From Rhodoglobus sp. (GTDB lineage Bacteria > Actinomycetota > Actinomycetes > Actinomycetales > Microbacteriaceae): a stretch of 64,000 bases of DNA. Numbering within the stretch: the stretch's first letter is position 1; the number at the start of each line of letters is the position of its first letter. The stretch is taken from positions 1-64,000 of the forward strand of contig JAODAQ010000035.1 in NCBI GenBank assembly GCA_025463515.1, given 5' to 3'. Below the pieces are notes generated by a model. The model did no database searches. It was not told where the DNA came from and worked only from the letters and a program-made list of their open reading frames with translations. A program made the translations under genes and the position numbers. Below are positions 34,951 to 44,029 of this stretch, piece by piece.

Positions 34951-35547
34951 TTATCTGGCCGGAAGTGTCCGTGGTCGCCAGCTCTCGCGGTGCGATTCGA
35001 ATGCCGTGATGTCGGCCTCGTTGCGCAAGGTGAGCCCGATGTCATCGAGCCCTTCGAGCAAACGCCACCTAGTGTAATCATCGATCTCGAAAGGGAACTG
35101 GGCCTTGCCAATCGTCACCGTCTTGGCAACCAGATCGACAGACACCTCTATTCCCGGGTTCTCGTCGATGATCAGCCAGATCGTCTCGATGTCAGCCTCG
35201 GAGAGCTGGGCGGCGAGAAGGCCCTGCTTTCCGGCGTTCCCCCGGAAGATGTCGCCGAACCGCGGGCTCAGCACGGCCTTGAACCCGTAGTCGCGCAGCG
35301 CCCACACGGCGTGCTCGCGGCTCGACCCGGTGCCGAAGTTCGGGCCCGCGACGAGCACGTTGCCGCCCGCGAACACCTCGCGGTTGAGCACGAAGTCGGG
35401 GTCCTGCCGCCACGCGAAGAACAGCGCGTCGTCGAAGCCCGTCTTGGTGACGCGCTTGAGGAACTCAGCGGGGATGATCTGGTCGGTGTCGACGTTGGCC
35501 CGCTGCAGCGGGACGGCGATGCCGTTGATGACGGGTACCGGTTCCAT
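34951..35547 (-). CDS. leuD: 3-isopropylmalate dehydratase small subunit
   Basis: LeuD is the swivel-domain subunit of isopropylmalate isomerase in leucine synthesis. The 198-residue protein has [16 protein letters not shown] (about residues 18-33), [21 protein letters not shown] and [11 protein letters not shown]. Its ATG shares one base with the leuC stop (TAATG), giving strict translational coupling. Confidence 0.96.
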   Translation of the reverse strand: MEPVPVINGIAVPLQRANVDTDQIIPAEFLKRVTKTGFDDALFFAWRQDPDFVLNREVFAGGNVLVAGPNFGTGSSREHAVWALRDYGFKAVLSPRFGDIFRGNAGKQGLLAAQLSEADIETIWLIIDENPGIEVSVDLVAKTVTIGKAQFPFEIDDYTRWRLLEGLDDIGLTLRNEADITAFESHRESWRPRTLPAR

Positions 35548-37040
35548 TACAGACCTCCGCTGGTTGAGCCTGTCGAAACCACATCGGAACTCGGGTCTCG
35601 ATACGCTCCTTCGTCGCTACTCGACCAGCCCAGGTCCCACGGGCTCGAGAGCGTGCCGCGGATGGCCGTGGCCGCCGCGACCAGCGGGGACACGAGGTGC
35701 GTCCTGCCGCCCTTGCCCTGCCTGCCCTCGAAGTTGCGGTTGCTCGTGGAGGCGCAGCGCTCCCCCGGTGCGAGCTGGTCGGGATTCATCCCGAGGCACA
35801 TCGAGCAGCCCGCGAAGCGCCACTCGGCGCCGAACTCCTCGACGATCTTGTCGATGCCCTCGGCCTCGGCCTCGATGCGCACCCGCGCCGAGCCGGGGAC
35901 CACCATGACGCGCACGCCGTCGGCCTTCTTCTGGCCCTTGATGACGCTCGCGAAGGCGCGCAGGTCTTCGATGCGCGAGTTCGTGCAGGAGCCCATGAAC
36001 ACCGCATCCACGCGGATGTCCTTCATCGGGGTGCCGGCCTCGATGTCCATGTACTCGAGCGCGCGCTCGGCGGCAGCCCGGTCGTTGGGGTCGGCGAAGT
36101 CCGCCGGGTTGGGCACCGGCTGGCTCAGGGAGACGCCCTGGCCGGGGTTGGTGCCCCAGGTGACGAAGGGCTCGAGAGTGCTCGCGTCGAGGTAGACCTC
36201 GGCATCGAAGACCGCGGTGTCGTCGGTGGCCAGCGTGTCCCAGTACTCGACCGCGGCGTCCCAGTCCGCGCCCTCGGGCGCGTGCGGGCGGCCCTTCAGG
36301 TAGGCGTAGGTGGTGGCATCCGGTGCGACCATGCCGGCGCGCGCGCCCGCCTCGATCGACATGTTGCAGATCGTCATGCGCCCCTCCATGGAGAGCGCCC
36401 GGATGGCACTGCCGCGGTACTCGAGCACATAGCCCTGCCCGCCATTCGTGCCGATCTGGGCGATGACGGCCAGGATGATGTCCTTCGCGGTCACCCCCGG
36501 CCGCAGTTCGCCCTCCACGGTGATCGCCATCGTCTTGAACGGGGCGAGCGGAAGGGTCTGAGTGGCGAGCACGTGCTCGACCTCGCTCGTGCCGATGCCG
36601 AGCGCCATCGCGCCGAACGCGCCGTGAGTGCTCGTGTGCGAGTCGCCGCACACCACGGTGATGCCCGGCATGGTGAGGCCGAGCTGCGGGCCGACGACGT
36701 GCACGATGCCCTGCTCGATGTCGCCGAGCGGGTGCAGGCGCACGCCGAACTCGGCGCAGTTGTCGCGCAGGGTCTGGATCTGCAGGCGGCTCGTCAGGTC
36801 TTTGATCGGTTTGTCGATCTCGAGAGTCGGAGTGTTGTGGTCTTCGGTGGCGATCGTGAGGTCGGGGCGGCGCACGGGGCGGCCGGCCAGCCGGAGGCCG
36901 TCGAAGGCCTGGGGGCTCGTGACCTCGTGCACCAGGTGCAGGTCGATGTAGATGAGGTCGGGGTTGCCGTCCTCGCCCTTGACGACGAGATGGTCGTCCC
37001 AGACTTTCTCGGCCAGGGTACGGGGCTTTGCTTCAGTCAT
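35547..37040 (-). CDS. leuC: 3-isopropylmalate dehydratase large subunit
   Basis: LeuC is the iron-sulfur subunit of isopropylmalate isomerase. From the ATG at 37040 ([17 protein letters not shown]) it has 497 residues. Cluster cysteines are in [16 protein letters not shown] and [12 protein letters not shown]; the start [12 protein letters not shown] and [14 protein letters not shown] are typical. The C-terminus normally ends near SSPWDLGW; here about 25 residues ([20 protein letters not shown] and on) are added by a REP-like repeat read in frame up to the stop that overlaps leuD. A leader peptide and stem-loops lie upstream. Confidence 0.95.
   Translation of the reverse strand: MTEAKPRTLAEKVWDDHLVVKGEDGNPDLIYIDLHLVHEVTSPQAFDGLRLAGRPVRRPDLTIATEDHNTPTLEIDKPIKDLTSRLQIQTLRDNCAEFGVRLHPLGDIEQGIVHVVGPQLGLTMPGITVVCGDSHTSTHGAFGAMALGIGTSEVEHVLATQTLPLAPFKTMAITVEGELRPGVTAKDIILAVIAQIGTNGGQGYVLEYRGSAIRALSMEGRMTICNMSIEAGARAGMVAPDATTYAYLKGRPHAPEGADWDAAVEYWDTLATDDTAVFDAEVYLDASTLEPFVTWGTNPGQGVSLSQPVPNPADFADPNDRAAAERALEYMDIEAGTPMKDIRVDAVFMGSCTNSRIEDLRAFASVIKGQKKADGVRVMVVPGSARVRIEAEAEGIDKIVEEFGAEWRFAGCSMCLGMNPDQLAPGERCASTSNRNFEGRQGKGGRTHLVSPLVAAATAIRGTLSSPWDLGWSSSDEGAYRDPSSDVVSTGSTSGGL
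35561..35629. repeat. REP-like element forming the 3' end of leuC
   Basis: GGTTGAGCCTGTCGAAACC and GTCTCGATACG...CTACTCGACCAGCC are the two arms. The element is translated as the LeuC C-terminal tail and lies directly before the leuD start. Confidence 0.8.
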
Positions 37041-37073
37041 GATGCTGTCTTTCTTCGATCGAGGGGCCCGAGC

Positions 37074-37143
37074 CTGTCGCGCCGTCAACCGTCGACAGCG
37101 AACTCCGCGACGAGGGAGGCCAGGGGGCTAAGCCTCGTCGCGG
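37074..37143 (-). promoter_or_regulatory. leuCD attenuator stem-loops
   Basis: CCGCGACGAGG (37133-37143), formed by the last leader codons, pairs perfectly with 37105-37115. A second stem CTGTCG/CGACAG uses 37093-37098 and 37074-37079. The sequence GTCGCG inside 37105-37115 can instead pair with CGCGAC near 37075-37080, giving two exclusive folds. No U run follows, so control may be by Rho or ribosome access rather than an intrinsic terminator. Confidence 0.6.
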
Positions 37144-37172
37144 CGACGAAGAAGAAGTCGACCGAACTGCAT
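37128..37172 (-). CDS. Leucine leader peptide (LeuL-like) upstream of leuCD
   Basis: The 14-residue frame MQFGRLLLRRRDEA has three consecutive CTT leucine codons (37149-37157). CTT is rare in this GC-rich DNA, where leucine is almost always CTC or CTG. The ATG has TAATCT 6 nt upstream, so transcription likely starts at the leader start codon. The last codons form one arm of a stem-loop (37133-37143 with 37105-37115). Stalling at CTT when charged leucyl-tRNA is low would free the other arm, as in classical attenuation. It ends 87 nt before leuC. Confidence 0.75.
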   Translation of the reverse strand: MQFGRLLLRRRDEA

Positions 37173-37178
37173 GTTTCG

Positions 37179-37184
37179 AGATTA
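37179..37184 (-). promoter_or_regulatory. Candidate -10 box of the leu leader-leuCD transcript
   Basis: TAATCT ends 6 nt before the leader ATG at 37172, right behind the FHA gene stop at 37203. Confidence 0.55.
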
Positions 37185-37202
37185 CCACCCGCTCCGCCGC
37201 GC

Positions 37203-38225
37203 TCAGTCCTTCTCGACCTTGATGACGTAGTTGCCGAGCACGATCTCCGAGCCGGGCGGCACGGCGCCGCGCACACCGGACGCGAGCACGAGCTCCGAGC
37301 CGTTCGCGAGGGCGATGATGACACCGTTGGTCGAACCCAGATCGGTCGCCCAGAAGTTGTTCGCGTCGGCCTCGAAGAGCGCGTGCACCTTGGAGACGGA
37401 CTTCGTCGTGTCGGCGACCGACAGCAGCCGCGCCCCTGGCCAGCGCGGGTCTGCCGATTTGACCTGACGGCCCACGAGCACCTGGCCGCCGACCCCCTGC
37501 TGCGTGCCGCCATCGAGCACGATCCGCCATCCGGTCGACGAACGGCGGTCGGAGACGACGGTGGCGTCGTTCTCGTCGTCCTCTTCGTCTTCTTCGAGAA
37601 CCAGTGAAGGGAGGGATGCGGCGGACGCGGCTTGCGCGGCCGTCGGGGGTTCGGGCGCGGGTGCCGGCGCGGGCTCAGGTGCGGGTGGCTCGGGAGCAGG
37701 CGGCACAGGATCCGGCACGAACTCGGGCGCGGGCGGGATCTGCTCCGGGTCTGGCACGGGCAGCGGGGCAATCGGGGTGCTGACGACGGGCGGCGGCGCG
37801 ATCGGCGACGCCGCGGGGGCGGGCGGTGCGATCACCTGCGGCGGCGGCGCGACCACCTGCGGCGAGGGCACCTCGGCCGCGATCGGCAGCCCGGTGAAGA
37901 GGAAGGTGTTCGTGGGCGGCGGTGCGCTGATGCCCCCGGGCGGCGGTGCGATACCGACGGGCGGTGCGGGCGCGACCTCGACCGGGACATCGGCCGCGGG
38001 CGCCCCCCACCCGCTCGTCTCCCCCGCGATCGGCAGCAGCGGTGGTGCAGGGGCGGGCGGCGGCGGCACGAGCGCAGGGGGTGCGGCGGGCACTGCCGCC
38101 GCGGCATCCGGCGCCACTGGCTCTGCGGCACCCGCGGGAGCCGGTCCGTCGAGCCGGAACGCACAGGACCCGCAGAACATCGCGCCGGGGCGCGACACGA
38201 ATCCGCAGTTGGGGCAGGGCGTCAT
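37203..38225 (-). CDS. Zinc-ribbon/FHA domain protein
   Basis: The 340-residue protein opens with a zinc ribbon (CPNCGFVSRPGAMFCGSC, residues 4-21). A long Pro/Ala-rich linker (about 25-220) comes next. An acidic stretch (LEEDEEDDEN) leads into a C-terminal FHA domain with VLVGRQVKSADPRW, SVSKVHALFEADAN and TDLGSTNGVII, which should bind phosphothreonine. I took the ATG at 38225 rather than the TTG three codons upstream because TAGCTT lies 7 nt before it. The role is unknown; FHA adaptors of this kind work with Ser/Thr kinases. Confidence 0.88.
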   Translation of the reverse strand: MTPCPNCGFVSRPGAMFCGSCAFRLDGPAPAGAAEPVAPDAAAAVPAAPPALVPPPPAPAPPLLPIAGETSGWGAPAADVPVEVAPAPPVGIAPPPGGISAPPPTNTFLFTGLPIAAEVPSPQVVAPPPQVIAPPAPAASPIAPPPVVSTPIAPLPVPDPEQIPPAPEFVPDPVPPAPEPPAPEPAPAPAPEPPTAAQAASAASLPSLVLEEDEEDDENDATVVSDRRSSTGWRIVLDGGTQQGVGGQVLVGRQVKSADPRWPGARLLSVADTTKSVSKVHALFEADANNFWATDLGSTNGVIIALANGSELVLASGVRGAVPPGSEIVLGNYVIKVEKD

Positions 38226-38232
38226 GTTGGAC

Positions 38233-38238
38233 AAGCTA
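38233..38238 (-). promoter_or_regulatory. Candidate -10 box of the FHA gene (leaderless)
   Basis: TAGCTT ends 7 nt before the ATG at 38225 and helps decide that start. Confidence 0.4.
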
Positions 38239-38267
38239 CCAACGATTTGTAACTGAGAGAAAACCAG

Positions 38268-39278
38268 CTACGAGGCGTCGCGCCGCCGGTCGATCCGGAT
38301 CTTGATGAGGCTCGCGACGGTCGCGATGGCCATCGCCGCGATGATGACGCCCAACGAGGTCCAGGTGGAGATCTCCGGTGCCCACTCCACGCCGTGCCCG
38401 CCGTTGATGAAGGGCACCTCGTTCTCATGCAGGGCGTGGAAGACGAGCTTCACGCCGATGAACGCGAGGATGAACGCGATGCCGTAGTGCAGGTACACGA
38501 GCTTGTCGATGAGGTCGCCGAGCAGGAAGTAGAGCTGGCGCAATCCCATCAGGGCGAAGATGTTGGCCGTGAACACGAGGAACGGGTCTGTGGTGATGCC
38601 GAAGATGGCCGGGATCGAGTCGAGCGCGAAGATCAGGTCGGTAGTGCCGATGGCGATGAACACCACGAGGATCGGCGTGAAGACCTTCTTGCCGTCGATC
38701 ACGGTGCGGAGCTTGCCGCCGTCGAACTCGTTGGAGATCGGGATGCGCTTGCGCAGGAACCGGATGACGCCGCTCTCGGTGTCCTCCATGTCGTCGTGGC
38801 TCTGCCTCGCCTGCTGCACCGCCGTGTAGACGAGGAACGCGCCGAAGATGTAGAAGATCCAGGAGAAGTTCTCGATCAGCTGGGCGCCGAGCAGGATGAA
38901 GATACCGCGCAGGATGAGCGCGATCACGATGCCCACCATGAGCACCTCCTGCTGGTACTTCCTGGGCACGCTGAACCTGGTCATGATGATGACGAAGACG
39001 AACAGGTTGTCGATCGAGAGGCTGTACTCGGTGACCCAGCCGGCGATGAACTGGCCCGCGTGCTCGGCATCGCCGAGCAGCAGCATGAGCAGCGCGAAGA
39101 CGAGCGCGAGACCCACGTAGAGGCCGACCCAGAGCGCGGACTCGCGCGTGCTCGGCACGTGGGGCCGGCGGTAGGCGAGCACGAGGTCCGCCACGAGGAT
39201 CAGCACCAGCACGACGAGCGTGATGATCTCGAAGGTGGGGTTGAGCGGGCTTTCGCCGGTAGTCAAGAAGTGCAGCAC
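38268..39278 (-). CDS. TerC-family integral membrane protein, probable Mn2+ exporter
   Basis: From the GTG at 39278 (VLHFLTTGESPLNPTFEI) the protein has 336 residues and about nine helices. TerC signatures are WVTEYSLSIDNLFVFVIIMTRF and IGTTDLIFALDSIPAIFGITTDPFLVF, whose acidic residues sit in the membrane. A yybP-ykoY manganese riboswitch candidate precedes the gene, which fits a role in exporting Mn2+ or loading secreted enzymes with it. The frame extends upstream through the riboswitch without similarity. Confidence 0.9.
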   Translation of the reverse strand: MLHFLTTGESPLNPTFEIITLVVLVLILVADLVLAYRRPHVPSTRESALWVGLYVGLALVFALLMLLLGDAEHAGQFIAGWVTEYSLSIDNLFVFVIIMTRFSVPRKYQQEVLMVGIVIALILRGIFILLGAQLIENFSWIFYIFGAFLVYTAVQQARQSHDDMEDTESGVIRFLRKRIPISNEFDGGKLRTVIDGKKVFTPILVVFIAIGTTDLIFALDSIPAIFGITTDPFLVFTANIFALMGLRQLYFLLGDLIDKLVYLHYGIAFILAFIGVKLVFHALHENEVPFINGGHGVEWAPEISTWTSLGVIIAAMAIATVASLIKIRIDRRRDAS

Positions 39279-39309
39279 GCGCGTCCATTCAGGAGGAGGG
39301 GTCGGGAAA

Positions 39310-39420
39310 GAACCGAAAGTCTCTCCCGCAGTTCGATCGCTCAACTGCCGCTGGCCCGGAACTGCAACGCTGCAGAACGTACTGACGGGCACAACGAGGT
39401 GGGATACTCCCCTTCGCACC
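39310..39420 (-). ncRNA. yybP-ykoY manganese riboswitch
   Basis: Reading the minus strand, the aptamer has the conserved GAAGGGGAGTA (about 39406-39416), CCGTCAGTACG in the middle, GGCCAGCGGCA and the closing GAGAGACTTTCGG (about 39313-39325). CGAAGG at the 5' side and CTTTCG at the 3' side pair as the basal stem. It lies 30-140 nt before terC, the usual position. The call rests on remembered consensus, not on a covariance-model search. Confidence 0.8.
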
Positions 39421-39434
39421 GCAATGCTACAGGC

Positions 39435-40652
39435 TCAGACCAGTCCGATGCGGGGCGCGCGGTAGATCTTGCCCGCCGGTGAGATCCAGTCGTAGGCCGT
39501 GCCGCACGGCGCGGGGGCGTACTCCCATGGGCTCGCATGCTTCAGGGAGTGATGACCAGGGCACAGGAACGCGAGATTGTCGATGCTGGTGTTACCGCCC
39601 TTGGCCCAGTCGACGATGTGATCGAGGTCGCAGAACTCGGCCGGTCGCTCGCAGGTGGGGAATTCGCAGGTGGAACCACGCGCGCGTTTCGCAGTCTTCA
39701 TATCCGCCGGGGGTGCGTATCGCTCCCTGCCGACCGAGAGCACCACGCCGGTCTCGGGGTGGGTGAGGATGCGCACGAAGCTGGGTGCGCCGGCCGCCAG
39801 CTCCCGTGCCGTCTCGAGCGAAATCGGCCCGTAGCCGTCGAGGGTCGCCGGCGCGTCGGAGGCGCCCAGCAGTGACAGCACCGGCACGGTGACGTAGACG
39901 TCGGCGCGGATCCGGCGACCCTCCATCGACTCGAACGTGCCCATGAGCAGGGCGTCGCGCAGCACATCGGCGCGGAGCTGCGCGAGGGTGCGAGGCTCGT
40001 CGGCGCCCTGCACCCTCATCGCCAACTCGGTACCGCGGGAATAGATCGCCTGCACCTCGTGCATCGGCAGGTGAAGGATCAAGTCGCCCATGCCGTCGCG
40101 ACCGGGAACCAGCACGGCCTCCCGCTTCTCGGCCGCCGCTCTGGTGCACTGATCGATCGTGGCGGGGTCAAGCCCCTCGCGGAGCCGGCGGGCCGCTCGG
40201 CCGAAGGAGGACACCGTGGAGGTGGCTGCCACCGGCACGGCGAGCTTCTCGAACGTTCTGAGCTGCGCGGGCTCGAGACCAGCGCCCTCGTCGACGATCA
40301 CCTGTGCGTGGCGGTAGCTGATCTCCCCCGCCCTCAGCGCGCTCATGGCACCGGGCAGGTCGCGCATGAGCATGCGCGCCTCACCGAAGAGCCGCTCTGC
40401 CTGGCGCTCTGAGACTCGCAGCGCGCACGACACCTCCGCGCGCAGTGATCGGAACGACATCTCGCGCGCCGCGGGCGCGGGGGCCGCGACCGACGCCTCC
40501 AGCTCGCTCCACACCCGCAGCGACTCGAGCATCTCGGTGCGCGCCGCCATCAGCGTCGCGATCATCGCATCGATGCCCACGAGCGAATCGAGCAACTCGG
40601 CCCCGGCGCTGTGCATGCTGCCGCGCAGGTCGGGTGCGTCGATCAAGGTCAT
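39435..40652 (-). CDS. DUF222 protein with C-terminal HNH nuclease domain
   Basis: The 405-residue protein has the long helical DUF222 region (about residues 20-300, including SERQAERLFGEARMLMRDLPGAM) and an HNH domain at the end: CEFPTCERPAEFCDLDHIVDW...NLAFLCPGHHSLKH. Such 13E12-type proteins are abundant in actinobacterial genomes, often in many copies, and have no settled function. The ATG at 40652 was taken over longer frames because it opens the similarity. Confidence 0.88.
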   Translation of the reverse strand: MTLIDAPDLRGSMHSAGAELLDSLVGIDAMIATLMAARTEMLESLRVWSELEASVAAPAPAAREMSFRSLRAEVSCALRVSERQAERLFGEARMLMRDLPGAMSALRAGEISYRHAQVIVDEGAGLEPAQLRTFEKLAVPVAATSTVSSFGRAARRLREGLDPATIDQCTRAAAEKREAVLVPGRDGMGDLILHLPMHEVQAIYSRGTELAMRVQGADEPRTLAQLRADVLRDALLMGTFESMEGRRIRADVYVTVPVLSLLGASDAPATLDGYGPISLETARELAAGAPSFVRILTHPETGVVLSVGRERYAPPADMKTAKRARGSTCEFPTCERPAEFCDLDHIVDWAKGGNTSIDNLAFLCPGHHSLKHASPWEYAPAPCGTAYDWISPAGKIYRAPRIGLV

Positions 40653-40746
40653 ACCAGTATGAGACACCCGGCCACCGACATTCCCGACCGTGACGGGGGT
40701 CGGTCTGGATAGCCGCCCCGCAACGCGCACTGGGGAGGAAGCGCGC

Positions 40747-41607
40747 CTACCGCACCCCCTCGAACACCGTCACGAGGTTCACGACAGCCGGACCGAGCAC
40801 AACGATGAACAGCACCGGCAGGATGCACAGCATGAGCGGGAACAGCACCTGCACCGGCACCTTCATCGCCTTCTCCTCCGCGCGCTGGCGGCGCTTGGCC
40901 CGCAGGTCCTTCGACTGGGTGCGCACGACGTTGGAGACCGAGACGCCGTAGGCGTCGGCCTGCATGATGGCCCGGGCGAACCGCTTGAGATCGGTGACGC
41001 TCGTGCGCTCGGCGAGTGCCGTGTACGCCTCCTTCCGGGAGAGGCCGACCCGCATGTCCTGGATGGTGCGCAGGAGCTCCTGGGCGAGCGGCCCGGTGCC
41101 GTGCTCGCCCGCGCGGATGATGGCGGTCTCGAGGCCGAGCCCGGCCTCGATCGAGATCGTGATCTGGTCGAGGGTGTCGGCGAGCTCCTCGCGGATGGCG
41201 TCCTGGCGCTCCTGCGCCCGGCCCCACACGACGAGGTCGGGCCCGAGGTACGCGACCACGAGCACGGCGAGCGCGAGCAGCACCCGGAACGGCGAGGGCT
41301 GCGGCGCCACGAAGAGCACCCCGAGCACGAGAGCAGCTCCCGCGAGGATCACCTTCGTCCGCATGATCCCCGCGACCGACCACTTCGTCGCGAGCCCGGC
41401 GAGCGCGAGGTTGCGCTCGACCCTGGCCACCAGTGCGGCGGGCGCCAGGTAGCGCGGCCCGGTCGAACGGGCGGCCGGATGCACGAGCGCGCGCGCCCGC
41501 ACGGAGAGCGATTCCCGCCCCGCCGCAGGGGCGAGGGCGAAGGCCAGCACGGGCAGTGCCGCCGCAACGAGTACCACCGCGACGATCGCGATCATGACTG
41601 TGTCCAT
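40747..41607 (-). CDS. tadC: Tad pilus inner-membrane platform protein TadC
   Basis: The 286-residue protein has an N-terminal helix, two helices near the middle (VILAGAALVLGVLFV, VLLALAVLVVAYLGPDLVV) and the type II secretion F domain with DQITISIEAGLGLETAI and FARAIMQADAYGVSVSNVVR. It pairs with TadB to form the membrane platform of the Flp pilus. It follows tadB after 11 nt and ends the operon. Confidence 0.92.
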   Translation of the reverse strand: MDTVMIAIVAVVLVAAALPVLAFALAPAAGRESLSVRARALVHPAARSTGPRYLAPAALVARVERNLALAGLATKWSVAGIMRTKVILAGAALVLGVLFVAPQPSPFRVLLALAVLVVAYLGPDLVVWGRAQERQDAIREELADTLDQITISIEAGLGLETAIIRAGEHGTGPLAQELLRTIQDMRVGLSRKEAYTALAERTSVTDLKRFARAIMQADAYGVSVSNVVRTQSKDLRAKRRQRAEEKAMKVPVQVLFPLMLCILPVLFIVVLGPAVVNLVTVFEGVR

Positions 41608-41618
41608 GGTCCGCTCCC

Positions 41619-42566
41619 CTAGAACTTGATCCTGGTGATGGAGCGCATCCACACGGCGCCCACGATGAACAGCACCACCGAGACGGCGACGAGCACGAGG
41701 CCGATCGTCGTCGTGACGAAGATCGTCAGGTAGCCCGGCGAGACGACGCTCAGGATGATCGCGATGCCGATCGGCAGCGCCATGAGCACGTTCGCCGAGA
41801 TCCGGCCCTCCGAGCTCAGCGTGGCGACCTGGCGGCGGATCTGGTTCCGCTCCCGGATCGTCTCCGAGACGTGGTCGAGGACCTCGCTCAGGTTGCCGCC
41901 CACCTCGCGGTGGATGTCGACGGCCTGCGACGTCCAGGCCAAGTCGTCGCTCTTCATCCGGCGGGCCGCGCGCATGATGGCCTCGCCGAGGTCCATCCCG
42001 AGGCGGTTCTCGTTGATGATGCGGGCGAACTCCTCGGCGGTGGGCGACTCGGCCTCGCGCGACACCGCGTCAATGGCGCGGGCCAGACTGTGCCCGGCAC
42101 GCAGGCCGCTCGAGATGAGCTGGAGTGTGTCGTCGAGCTGGTCCGCGAACTGGGCGCGGCGCTTGCGCGTGCGGTAGCCCAGGACAGCGCGGCCGCTGAG
42201 CGGCACCGCGATCACGAGGAGCGCGTACACGAGCCACGCGAGCGGCGAGCCGATCGAGAGGGCCACGACCAGCCCGAGCAGGGCGACCCCGACGGTGATG
42301 ACGGCGAGCATCACCACGTAGGCACCGGGGCGCATCCGCACGCCCGCGAGCTCGAGCTCGTCGATCGTGACGAACGAGAGACCGCGGCGCTGCATGGCGG
42401 CGTCGGTCACATTGGCCGCACGGTCGCCGAGCAGGCGCAGGGCATCCGTGCGCGACAGCTTGGGCCCCCGCGGGGTGCGCGCACCCCGCAGCCGCGGCGA
42501 GAACAGCGCGAAGATGCCCAGCACCACCGCGACCGCGCAGACTGCGAGGCCGATCCAGAGCTCCAT
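41619..42566 (-). CDS. tadB: Tad pilus inner-membrane platform protein TadB
   Basis: The ATG at 42566 shares one base with the tadA stop (TGATG) and gives 315 residues. The F domain holds LQLISSGLRAGHSLARAIDAV and TSQAVDIHREVGGNLSEVLDHVSETIRER. C-terminal helices end WMRSITRIKF. Confidence 0.93.
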   Translation of the reverse strand: MELWIGLAVCAVAVVLGIFALFSPRLRGARTPRGPKLSRTDALRLLGDRAANVTDAAMQRRGLSFVTIDELELAGVRMRPGAYVVMLAVITVGVALLGLVVALSIGSPLAWLVYALLVIAVPLSGRAVLGYRTRKRRAQFADQLDDTLQLISSGLRAGHSLARAIDAVSREAESPTAEEFARIINENRLGMDLGEAIMRAARRMKSDDLAWTSQAVDIHREVGGNLSEVLDHVSETIRERNQIRRQVATLSSEGRISANVLMALPIGIAIILSVVSPGYLTIFVTTTIGLVLVAVSVVLFIVGAVWMRSITRIKF

Positions 42567-44029
42567 CAGCGCCACCCCTCCACGGGCTCGGCCATGAAGA
42601 GCGCCTGGTCGAACGGGATGCCCAGCTCGGCGAACCGGTCGGTGAAGCGCGGGCGCACGCCCGTGTACTTCGCCTCCCCGACCACGTGGCCGTCGAGGTC
42701 GATGCCTGCCTGCTCGAACGCGAACGCGTCCTGCAGGGTGACGGTGTCGCCCTCCATGCCGAGCACCTCGGTGATGTGGGTGACCCGGCGGCTGCCGTCG
42801 CGCAGGCGGCTGACCTGGATGATGATGTCCACCGCCGAGGCGATCTGCTCGCGAACAGCCCGCAGGGGCAGGTCCATCCCGGCCATGAGCGCGAGCGTCT
42901 CGAGGCGCGCGATGGCGTCCCTCGGCGAGTTCGCGTGCACGGTCGACAGGGATCCGTCGTGGCCGGTGTTCATCGCCTGCAGCATGTCGAGGCTCTCCCC
43001 GCCGCGGCACTCGCCGACTACGATGCGGTCGGGCCGCATGCGCAGCGCGTTGCGGACGAGGTCGCGGATCGTGACCTCCCCCTTGCCCTCGATGTTGCTC
43101 GGGCGGCTCTCGAGCCGGACCACGTGCTCCTGCTGGAGCTGCAGCTCGACGGCATCCTCGATCGTCACGATGCGCTCATCAGCGGGGATGAACGACGACA
43201 GCACGTTGAGCAGCGTCGTCTTGCCGGTGCCGGTGCCGCCGGAGATGATGATGTTGAGGCGCGCGTTGACGCACGCGTTCAGGATCTCCGTCATGTCCGC
43301 GGTGAGCGTCCCGTACTCCACGAGGTCGTGGGCGCGCAGGGGCTCCTTCGCGAACTTCCGGATCGTCAGGGACGACCCGCCCACCGCGAGCGGCGGGATG
43401 ATGGCGTTCACGCGCGAGCCGTCGGGGAGACGGGCATCGACCAGTGGTGAGGACTCGTCGATGCGACGGCCCACGCGTGAAACGATGCGCTCGATGACGC
43501 GCCGCAGGCGCTCCTCCGAGCGGAAGCCGTTCGCGGTGCGCACGAGGCGCCCCTTGCGCTCGACGTAGAGGTGGTCGGCCCCGTTCACCATGATCTCGGT
43601 GACGGTGGGGTCGTCCAGCAGCCGCTGGAGCGGGCCGAGGCCGAGGGCGTCGTCCGCGAGATCGCGGATGAGCGCCTGGCGCTCGTCCTCGTCGAGCGTG
43701 GCCGCCTGCAGGTCGATGATCGACGCGAGCTCCTGCCGAGCGATCGCGTGCAGTTGCTGCTCACTCAGGTTCGGGTCGTTCAGGCGCGTGCCGAGCCGCT
43801 CGTAGAGCGCCTCCGTCGCGGCCGTGCGTGCCTCGTCGCTGATGACCGGGGCGTCGTCGAAGTCGCGCTCGATGTCGGGCACGAGCTCGTCGGTGCTCAG
43901 GTCCTGCGCCACCGGCCGTGGCACGTCGTCGTAGAAGTCGTCGGGCAGGGAGACCTCGGGCGGCGGCACGTAGCTCTGGCCGGCCGGCCGCTGGTTGCGT
44001 GCCGCCTGGAGGCGATCTGACAGGCTCAT
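42566..44029 (-). CDS. tadA: Tad pilus assembly ATPase TadA (CpaF)
   Basis: The 487-residue GSPII E-type ATPase drives Flp pilus assembly. Walker A is [14 protein letters not shown] (about residues 255-268). Next come the Asp box [10 protein letters not shown], Walker [22 protein letters not shown] and the His box [15 protein letters not shown]. Its ATG overlaps the cpaE stop as ATGA. The first about 90 residues are a variable, acidic region. Confidence 0.96.
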   Translation of the reverse strand: MSLSDRLQAARNQRPAGQSYVPPPEVSLPDDFYDDVPRPVAQDLSTDELVPDIERDFDDAPVISDEARTAATEALYERLGTRLNDPNLSEQQLHAIARQELASIIDLQAATLDEDERQALIRDLADDALGLGPLQRLLDDPTVTEIMVNGADHLYVERKGRLVRTANGFRSEERLRRVIERIVSRVGRRIDESSPLVDARLPDGSRVNAIIPPLAVGGSSLTIRKFAKEPLRAHDLVEYGTLTADMTEILNACVNARLNIIISGGTGTGKTTLLNVLSSFIPADERIVTIEDAVELQLQQEHVVRLESRPSNIEGKGEVTIRDLVRNALRMRPDRIVVGECRGGESLDMLQAMNTGHDGSLSTVHANSPRDAIARLETLALMAGMDLPLRAVREQIASAVDIIIQVSRLRDGSRRVTHITEVLGMEGDTVTLQDAFAFEQAGIDLDGHVVGEAKYTGVRPRFTDRFAELGIPFDQALFMAEPVEGWR

